From an uncultured Bacilli bacterium (GTDB lineage Bacteria > Bacillota_I > Bacilli_A > RF39 > UBA660): a stretch of DNA of 7,141 nt. Below, piece after piece: positions 1-4,501 of the stretch. The stretch is taken from positions 1 to 7,141 of the forward strand of contig CAKONA010000055.1 in assembly GCA_934096785.1 (NCBI GenBank), written 5' to 3'. How positions within the stretch are numbered: position 1 is the first letter of the stretch; every line of letters begins with the position of its first letter. Below the pieces are notes generated by a model. The model was not told the origin of the DNA and did no database searches. It saw only the letters and a program-made list of their open reading frames with translations. The position numbers were made by a program, and so were the translations under genes.

Positions 1-84
1 ACAATATTTATCACTTATTATTATTTCTGATGGTTTGAATTCTAAGCTCTTAGGAGCTAATTGACTTTTAAAACTTAAACTCAT
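1..84 (-). CDS. VirB4-type conjugation ATPase, N-terminal fragment cut by window edge
   Basis: The ATG at 84-82 overlaps the TGA of the upstream gene as ATGA (4-nt overlap). The frame stays open for exactly 28 codons to the window edge. It begins MSLSFKSQLAPKSLEF and continues through KPSEIIISDKYC. An 'LAP...(I)' segment followed by a short strand and 'DKY' is how Gram-positive VirB4/TrsE/PrgJ-type ATPases usually begin, ahead of their N-terminal domain. Family knowledge: VirB4 is the cytosolic AAA+ ATPase that energises T4SS assembly and substrate transfer at the membrane. Position supports the call, because VirB4 normally follows PrgI and TrsD-like genes in these operons. No Walker motif can be seen here because the rest of the gene lies outside the window, so the identity rests on 28 residues plus gene order. 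Confidence 0.72.
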   Translation of the reverse strand, partial: MSLSFKSQLAPKSLEFKPSEIIISDKYC

Positions 85-680
85 CGTGGCATCACCGTCC
101 CAAAATTAGTTGTATCTCCACCATTCATGAATCCATCTAGTAGTGTTCTTAAATCATCGTTGCTTGTTTGAGCTGACTGAAGTCCTGCACCTGCTAAACC
201 TGAGATAAGATTTTGTATTTTCTTTTGAATCATTTCTGGTCTTCTATCTTTGAATAATATGAAGTATTCTGTATCTGTTACGTTTACTTCTTTACTCATA
301 AATAGGTTTGCTTTATCTATATCTTCTCTTACTAATCTTCTTATTGCTGGTGATTGTACTTGATTAAATAGTAGTTTTAGTTGGGCAAGATAAACGTTTA
401 TGTCTACTGGTCTATCTGCTACTATTAACCAGAATGGATAATCTAGAGTATTATAGAAGTTTCTAAGATTGAATATTGCATTGTTTTGACTATCGTAGTC
501 AAGTATGAATATGTTTCTTGGTCTTATTTTTACTCCTGTTACTCTAAGTCCATTATCTAATATGATTTCTCCATTTTGTATACCTCTTATTGGTAACCAG
601 TTTTCAGCATATTTTTGTGCCTTAACGTTTACCTTGTTCTTTTGTGGCATCCCTGTCATCGCTTCCCACATAGCTAGCAC
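81..680 (-). CDS. TrsD/TraC-like conjugation protein upstream of VirB4
   Basis: This is a cytosolic-looking protein of up to 199 aa with no membrane segment. The core starts at about residue 28 with WLPIRGIQNGEIILDNGLRV, followed by a predicted beta-strand run (VTGVKIRPRNIFILD). This resembles the small protein encoded just before VirB4 in Gram-positive transfer operons (TrsD-like), or the equivalent N-terminal domain of some VirB4 proteins; it is a family-level resemblance, not a database hit. The C-terminal 35 residues are Gly/Ser/Asn-rich. Start choice is open. GTG at 680 has GGAGAGG 5 nt upstream, but those bases also encode the WRGW motif of the preceding gene. ATGs at 671, 659 and 650 are alternatives with poorer Shine-Dalgarno spacing, and ATG 650 begins MPQKNK. 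The gene overlaps PrgI by 59 nt (GTG start) or 29 nt (ATG 650), and its stop overlaps the VirB4 start, which implies translational coupling. Confidence 0.75.
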   Translation of the reverse strand: MLAMWEAMTGMPQKNKVNVKAQKYAENWLPIRGIQNGEIILDNGLRVTGVKIRPRNIFILDYDSQNNAIFNLRNFYNTLDYPFWLIVADRPVDINVYLAQLKLLFNQVQSPAIRRLVREDIDKANLFMSKEVNVTDTEYFILFKDRRPEMIQKKIQNLISGLAGAGLQSAQTSNDDLRTLLDGFMNGGDTTNFGTVMPR

Positions 681-963
681 ACCATCCTCTCCAATAATAT
701 CTTCTTTGACTGTTAAAAAATGTTATTAATTCTTGTATATAAACTAATACGTTATGATAATAAGGTAATGGCATTACAAGGAATAATGATATACCTATTG
801 GCGTTAGTTTTATAACTATTTCTGCGATTGAATCCCCTGAAAATATAAATAGAAATATTGTAGTAAGTAGTACTCCAGGTAATAAGACTCCGTATAGGTC
901 AAATGGCCTAAATACGTTGAATATTAATTGGCTTTTCTTACTGTTAGCAGGTATTATATACAT
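622..963 (-). CDS. PrgI-family small membrane protein of Gram-positive T4SS
   Basis: This is a 113-aa protein of PrgI/TrsC type. Visible hallmarks are an N-terminal amphipathic stretch (KKSQLIFNVFRPFDL, residues 9-23) and two hydrophobic segments at about 24-42 and 48-68. After these comes the conserved region PLPYYHNVLVYIQ (65-77), and then the aromatic/basic YYWRGWC at about 89-95. Family knowledge: PrgI proteins are short two-helix inner-membrane components encoded between the VirB6-like and VirB4-like genes, as in the prgH-prgI-prgJ order of enterococcal pheromone plasmids. The ATG at 963 has a clear AAGGAG five or six bases upstream and lies 15 nt past the stop of the VirB6-like gene. 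The 18 hydrophilic residues after WRGWC lie in the overlap with the next gene. Many relatives end soon after this motif, so this tail may be a by-product of the overlap. Confidence 0.88.
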   Translation of the reverse strand: MYIIPANSKKSQLIFNVFRPFDLYGVLLPGVLLTTIFLFIFSGDSIAEIVIKLTPIGISLFLVMPLPYYHNVLVYIQELITFFNSQRRYYWRGWCASYVGSDDRDATKEQGKR

Positions 964-978
964 TATTACTCCTTTCTA

Positions 979-2973
979 TTACTTAGATCCAGGTATTTTT
1001 CTATCTTCCATACCTTTTACTTCAGTCTTATGATCTTTTTCCATTGTTCTCATTGTATCAGCATGACTTCTTTGATTGTCTCTTGTTTGTGTCTTAAGTT
1101 CTCTTTGTTCTTGTCTTGCTCTTGTAATTCCAAGTTCATCTTCTTTTCTTTCCCATGTTGCTTTAGCATTTTGTTCTTTTTCTCTTCTAATTCTATTTTC
1201 ATCTGCTCTTAAGTTAGCAAGTTGATCTCTTGAACTTTGAATATATTGACTTTCTATGCTTCCACTATTGATTCTAGATTCTAGGTAATCTGCATCACTC
1301 TTAGCTTTTAAGTACTCACTATCGTTATTAACTGCTGCTGTGATGAATGATGACTTATCACTACCAAATGACATAGCTGTTCCATCTGAGAATGTATATC
1401 CAGAATCTGTAGTAGACATTGCTTTTTGTGCATCTTCGATTTCTTTATCGTATGCTGTATCTCTATTTTCAATATCTCTTTGTTCATTTTCGAATCTTCT
1501 ATTTTCTGCTTCAACTTGTGCTTGATATGCTTTTTCTGCTGCTTTCATATCTTTATCAACATTTGAATTTATAATTGATGCTGCACCTATTGAATTTAAT
1601 AAGTTATTTTTAAGTCTTGTTCCAGGACCTCCTGCTTGTACATTAGCTAGTCCATTCGCAGCTGCGCTTCTTGCATTATTTGCTTGATTTTTGAAGAATC
1701 CTGCTACGTTTCCACCTTTAGAACCTGATGTTGCTCCTCCATATGCTCCACTTACTGCGTTAGATAAAACTCCACCTATTCCGTTTCCAGTAGCAATTCC
1801 TGTAGCTGCTCCTGCTGCTAAACCGAAAGCTCCACCTGCAAGTCCACCAAGTAGTCCTCCAAATCCTTTGGCATTTGAGTCTCCCTTTCCTGTTCCAAAT
1901 CCTGGGAATATTTGTGCAATTAAACCAGGTATTAAGTTTACGCACTTATATGCTGCGAACATTACTATTAAGAATATTAAGTTTTGTGTAATTCCAGTTG
2001 CTTCTGGTAATAATGTCCTTTTTTCTACCCAGAATTTTCCGATAAGTGCTGTTGCTAAGAAAAGTGTTGCAACTCTTACGAATGCTTCTGTCCATGTTCC
2101 TATTAGGTTCTTTATATATGAATTCCAAGTACTATTGTTTGTTCCTCCATCAACTATACTTACGATAGCTAGTGGTGCTAGTACTTGAAGTACTACTAGT
2201 TTAAACATACGTACTGCTAAGTCTATTCCTAATTTAATTATTTGCCATGCTAGATATAAAGCAGTTATTGTACTGATTATTGGCCACTTGTATTCAACAT
2301 CTTTGTCTATTCTATTAACTATATTTACTATTTTCATCATATCAAATGAGTTCATGTCACCGTTTGCTAGTTCTGTATATATGTCATCAAGTGGTGTTGC
2401 TTTGCCATCTTTACTATGTAAGAATACATTTAATGTAGTTGTTGCGAGTTGTTTTCCGAAGTCTCCTATATTATCTGCTTCACTACCAAATATGAATCTT
2501 GCGATAAATCCACTATCACTTCCAGTGTTTGTTACATCAGCAACTTCTTTTAGAGTTGTAAATTCATATCCTTCTGGAACTCCAATAAATAATAAAGTAA
2601 GTTCATTCATTACACTAAATACAAAAGAATAAATAATTAATAATCCTGCACATATACCAATATTCTTAATTAATGCAGGTCCACCTTTAGATGAATCATC
2701 TAGTTTATCTGGATTAATCATATATTGTATTAAGGCATAACCCACTTTAAACATGATTAAAACTAATATAAGAGCTTTAACCCTATCTATTAATGGAGCC
2801 ATCCATGCATATAGTACATTATAATTTAACTGTGCTATAAGCATAAACACTTTATATGTATAAGCAAGCAATGAATATGCGATACCATCTAGTACAAGAA
2901 ATATTGCATTTAGTGGTAGGAATACCCATGTCGCTAATGATGATATTGATATTAATGATGTAACAAATGACAT
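979..2973 (-). CDS. VirB6/TrbL-like polytopic T4SS channel protein with coiled-coil tail
   Basis: This 664-aa protein is the first gene of the conjugation operon. Residues 1-350 carry about seven or eight hydrophobic segments (about 6-49 as two, 66-86, 104-128, 230-252, 255-275, 296-315 and 329-350). A roughly 100-residue polar insert (about 130-229) lies between segments 4 and 5 and may be extracytoplasmic. Residues 358-428 are Gly/Ala-rich (GGLLGGLAGGAFGLAAG). From about 470 to 655 the protein is highly charged and heptad-like (EAENRRFENEQRDIENR), predicting cytosolic coiled coils, with a short Ser/Gly-rich interruption near 520-545. This layout matches VirB6/TrbL/PrgH-like inner-membrane channel proteins. 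The start is ATG 2973, with AGGAAG at 2982-2987 eight bases away. An in-frame GTG at 2982 would abut that Shine-Dalgarno directly and is rejected. Two candidate promoters lie upstream, and the PrgI gene follows after 15 nt. Confidence 0.88.
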   Translation of the reverse strand: MSFVTSLISISSLATWVFLPLNAIFLVLDGIAYSLLAYTYKVFMLIAQLNYNVLYAWMAPLIDRVKALILVLIMFKVGYALIQYMINPDKLDDSSKGGPALIKNIGICAGLLIIYSFVFSVMNELTLLFIGVPEGYEFTTLKEVADVTNTGSDSGFIARFIFGSEADNIGDFGKQLATTTLNVFLHSKDGKATPLDDIYTELANGDMNSFDMMKIVNIVNRIDKDVEYKWPIISTITALYLAWQIIKLGIDLAVRMFKLVVLQVLAPLAIVSIVDGGTNNSTWNSYIKNLIGTWTEAFVRVATLFLATALIGKFWVEKRTLLPEATGITQNLIFLIVMFAAYKCVNLIPGLIAQIFPGFGTGKGDSNAKGFGGLLGGLAGGAFGLAAGAATGIATGNGIGGVLSNAVSGAYGGATSGSKGGNVAGFFKNQANNARSAAANGLANVQAGGPGTRLKNNLLNSIGAASIINSNVDKDMKAAEKAYQAQVEAENRRFENEQRDIENRDTAYDKEIEDAQKAMSTTDSGYTFSDGTAMSFGSDKSSFITAAVNNDSEYLKAKSDADYLESRINSGSIESQYIQSSRDQLANLRADENRIRREKEQNAKATWERKEDELGITRARQEQRELKTQTRDNQRSHADTMRTMEKDHKTEVKGMEDRKIPGSK

Positions 2974-3007
2974 TTTTCTCACTTCCTAATTAAACTATTC
3001 TATCATG

Positions 3008-3016
3008 ATTATACCA
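3008..3016 (-). promoter_or_regulatory. Proximal extended -10 promoter of the T4SS operon
   Basis: On the minus strand TGGTATAAT is an exact extended -10 element (TGN-TATAAT; TATAAT at 3013-3008). There is no good -35 at 17 bp (TAGCAA), which extended -10 promoters tolerate. The predicted transcript start near 3001 gives a leader of about 28 nt that contains the AGGAAG ribosome site of the VirB6-like gene. Confidence 0.6.
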
Positions 3017-3027
3017 AAATCGAAGAT

Positions 3028-3054
3028 AAATTGCTATAAGTTTATATACAATTT
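3028..3054. repeat. Imperfect inverted repeat, candidate operator upstream of T4SS genes
   Basis: The left arm AAATTGCTATA (3028-3038) and right arm TATACAATTT (3045-3054) are complementary over ten pairs with a single bulged C, around a 6-nt spacer (AGTTTA). The repeat covers the -35 zone of the proximal promoter and lies in the leader of the distal promoter. It could be a repressor site or a leader hairpin. Because it is AT-rich, chance is a real alternative. Confidence 0.35.
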
Positions 3055-3077
3055 TGATAATTTCTTTCAAGGTGTTT

Positions 3078-3106
3078 ATCATAATATACATTGATGTCTT
3101 AGTCAA
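3078..3106 (-). promoter_or_regulatory. Distal sigma-70/A-type promoter of the T4SS operon
   Basis: On the minus strand TTGACT (3106-3101), a 17-bp spacer and TATGAT (3083-3078) match the vegetative sigma consensus at 5/6 and 5/6 positions with ideal spacing. The predicted start near 3071 gives a leader of roughly 100 nt to the VirB6-like ATG at 2973. That leader passes through the inverted repeat and the proximal promoter. Confidence 0.55.
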
Positions 3107-3141
3107 TAGAATTTTATTAAGTTTTTTTATTTTCACAAACT

Positions 3142-3164
3142 AAAAAAGAATACCATAGGTACTC
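3142..3164 (-). terminator. Rho-independent terminator of the small-protein cassette
   Basis: On the minus strand GAGTACC, loop TAT, GGTATTC forms a 7-bp stem with one G-U pair (3164-3148), followed by TTTTTT (3147-3142). The stem begins on the last base of the TAG stop of the 86-aa gene. It separates that cassette from the T4SS promoters downstream. The stem is short, so some read-through into the T4SS operon is possible. Confidence 0.7.
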
Positions 3165-3424
3165 TAAATTTCTGCAAAATCTAACATGTCTTCTTTGAAA
3201 TCTAAAAATATTTTATTAACAACCATATCAAATTCTTCTTCATTATCTATTGGTGTGTATTCTATTACATTATTATTGTTATTTACTTTTACTATTGATA
3301 CGTCATCTTTGAATTCATCATTGTTTATTAAATAAAGATATGTGTTATCGTTTTCTCTTACTACATCTAATATTAGGTATTCTCCATAGTTAAATGTTAT
3401 TATATCATCTACATTATAATTCAT
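3164..3424 (-). CDS. Small acidic beta-rich protein of unknown function
   Basis: This 86-aa protein is second in a two-gene cassette. I do not recognise it. The sequence begins MNYNVDDIITFNYGEYLILDV, with alternating hydrophobic residues, then strand-like blocks TYLYLIN and VSIVKV separated by polar turns and an Asn run (NNNNNV). It ends in an acidic helix (EEEFDMVVNKIFLDFKEDM). The pattern resembles small DUF1292-like or SH3-like beta proteins common in Firmicutes ('endpoint: strand, strand, YLI..., acidic tail'), but I would not assign a family. No signal peptide or membrane segment is visible. The ATG at 3424 has AGGAGA about five bases upstream, and this ribosome site overlaps the TAG stop of the preceding gene (9-nt gap), so the two are probably co-translated. 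A terminator starts at its stop codon. Confidence 0.75.
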   Translation of the reverse strand: MNYNVDDIITFNYGEYLILDVVRENDNTYLYLINNDEFKDDVSIVKVNNNNNVIEYTPIDNEEEFDMVVNKIFLDFKEDMLDFAEI

Positions 3425-3433
3425 ATTTGTCTC

Positions 3434-3721
3434 CTATAGGTTTAGTATTTCTATCTTTTCTTCTTGTGGTTCTTCTGCAAGTACAAGCATTTCTTCTATT
3501 ATTTCTCTTTGTGAGTATTCACGCATTTTACTCAATTGTAGTCTATCTAATGCTTCTTTTTGTTTTCCTTTTTGAATCATAAGACTCATTATTGATGCAG
3601 ATGCTACTATTCTTTTTCTTTCGTTTTTAGAACCTTTTATAATACTTAGATTCATTCCTTCTGTATAATTATTATATCTTATTTCTTCTAATGTTTTATT
3701 ATCTATATCTTTAAATTTCAT
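3434..3721 (-). CDS. Small helical protein of unknown function
   Basis: This 95-aa protein is first in the two-gene cassette and is not recognised. It is predicted to be mostly alpha-helical and highly charged. A short N-terminal helix (LEEIRYNNY) is followed by a basic stretch (IIKGSKNERKRIV, about residues 27-39) and a hydrophobic helix ASASIMSLMIQKGK. A charged helix (EALDRLQLSKMREY) and an acidic C-terminus (EEMLVLAEEPQEEKIEILNL) complete it. No catalytic motif, signal peptide or membrane span is visible. The start at 3721 is set by GGAGG (3731-3727) five bases upstream. The in-frame ATG at 3733 lies inside that Shine-Dalgarno and is rejected. Its own extended -10 promoter sits directly upstream, so it need not depend on read-through from recG-yebC. 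The basic patch could bind nucleic acid, but this is only a guess. Confidence 0.72.
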   Translation of the reverse strand: MKFKDIDNKTLEEIRYNNYTEGMNLSIIKGSKNERKRIVASASIMSLMIQKGKQKEALDRLQLSKMREYSQREIIEEMLVLAEEPQEEKIEILNL

Positions 3722-3737
3722 TGTATCCTCCATATAT

Positions 3738-3746
3738 ATTGTAGCA
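3738..3746 (-). promoter_or_regulatory. Extended -10 promoter of the small-protein cassette
   Basis: On the minus strand TGCTACAAT gives TGN plus TACAAT (3743-3738). No convincing -35 exists at 17 bp, where the T-rich tail of the upstream terminator lies. The predicted start near 3731 would leave a leader of only about 10 nt holding the GGAGG site. It is packed against the yebC terminator. Confidence 0.45.
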
Positions 3747-3756
3747 TACTAGAAAG

Positions 3757-3788
3757 AAAAAATGTAGAATTTTTTATAATTCTACATT
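3757..3788 (-). terminator. Rho-independent terminator of recG-yebC
   Basis: On the minus strand AATGTAGAATT (3788-3778), a 6-nt loop and AATTCTACATT (3771-3761) form a perfect 11-bp stem, followed by TTTTCTTTCT. The TAA stop of yebC (3776-3774) lies in the loop, and the last sense codons form the upstream arm. There is no U-tract on the plus side, so it acts only on minus-strand transcription. Confidence 0.85.
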
Positions 3789-4487
3789 ATGGTAAACATT
3801 ACTTACATCATCTAGTTCATCTAACATATCAAGTAATCTTTCGAATTTAGCTTTGTCTTCGCCTTCTAGTTTAACTGTATCTTTAGCAAAGTATGATATT
3901 TCATCTAGTTCAAATACAATACCAGGAAATGCTGTTTCTAATGCTTTTTTAGCGTTGTTTAAGTCTGCTACTTCTGTGTATACAACTACTGTATCATCTT
4001 CTAATTCTATATCGTTAACATCAACATCTCCGTTAATTAAGGCATCCATTACTTCTTCTTCAGTATGTCCTTTTACTCCAACTACTCCTAGATGTTCATA
4101 CATGAAACTAACTGCTCCTTGTCCTGCCATTTTAGCTCCACATTTATTAAATACTGTTTTAACAAAACTAATTGTTCTATTTGAGTTATCAGTTAAGCAC
4201 TTAATAATTAATGAACTTCCGCCTTGAGCGAATGCTTCGTATTCAACTGTATCGTAGTTTTCTGTTACTCCTTTTTTAACTTTATCAATGTTTCTATTAA
4301 TTACATCAGCTGGAACTTGTTCCCTTTTAGCTTTTTCAATTACTCTTCTTAATACATCATTACTTGATGGATCTGGGTTTCCTTTCGCTGCTTGATAAAT
4401 CTCCTTTGCATAAATTGAATATAATTTACTTTTTTTAGCAGCTGTTGCAGCCATTGCTTTAGCTCTTACTTCATGAGCTCTACCCAT
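3774..4487 (-). CDS. yebC: YebC/PmpR-family protein (YebC2-like)
   Basis: This 237-aa protein is full length for the family (about 235-250). It opens with MGRAHEVRAKAMAATAAKKS, the variant typical of many Firmicute and Mollicute members, not the MAGHSKW form of classical YebC. Visible family signatures are NPDPSSNDVLRRVIEKAKRE (about 37-56), VPADVINRNIDKVKKG (58-73), GGSSLIIKCLTDNSNRT (89-105) and the terminal VYHNVEL. It has an N-terminal helical domain followed by two alpha/beta domains. Family knowledge: YebC proteins were annotated as transcription regulators (PmpR). Recent work on bacterial YebC-type proteins and mitochondrial TACO1 points to a role in relieving ribosome stalling at proline tracts. 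Start ATG 4487 has AAAGGAG eight bases upstream. An in-frame GTG at 4496 would overlap the Shine-Dalgarno and is rejected. It lies 14 nt after recG and ends in its own terminator. Confidence 0.95.
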   Translation of the reverse strand: MGRAHEVRAKAMAATAAKKSKLYSIYAKEIYQAAKGNPDPSSNDVLRRVIEKAKREQVPADVINRNIDKVKKGVTENYDTVEYEAFAQGGSSLIIKCLTDNSNRTISFVKTVFNKCGAKMAGQGAVSFMYEHLGVVGVKGHTEEEVMDALINGDVDVNDIELEDDTVVVYTEVADLNNAKKALETAFPGIVFELDEISYFAKDTVKLEGEDKAKFERLLDMLDELDDVSNVYHNVEL

Positions 4488-4501
4488 TTTAATCACTCCT
4501 T

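Noticed and set aside
505..1212. Plus-strand open frames opposite the TrsD-like, PrgI and VirB6-like genes
   Set aside because: Their Cys/Ser/Phe-rich low-complexity products mirror Lys/Glu/Arg-rich sense codons. The minus-strand genes have good Shine-Dalgarno sites and family signatures.
1691..2188. Plus-strand open frame of 165 codons with a Pro/Ala-rich product
   Set aside because: It is the exact antisense of the Gly/Ala-rich and membrane part of the VirB6-like gene. Pro/Ala richness is the expected mirror of Gly/Ala codons, and no ribosome site precedes it.
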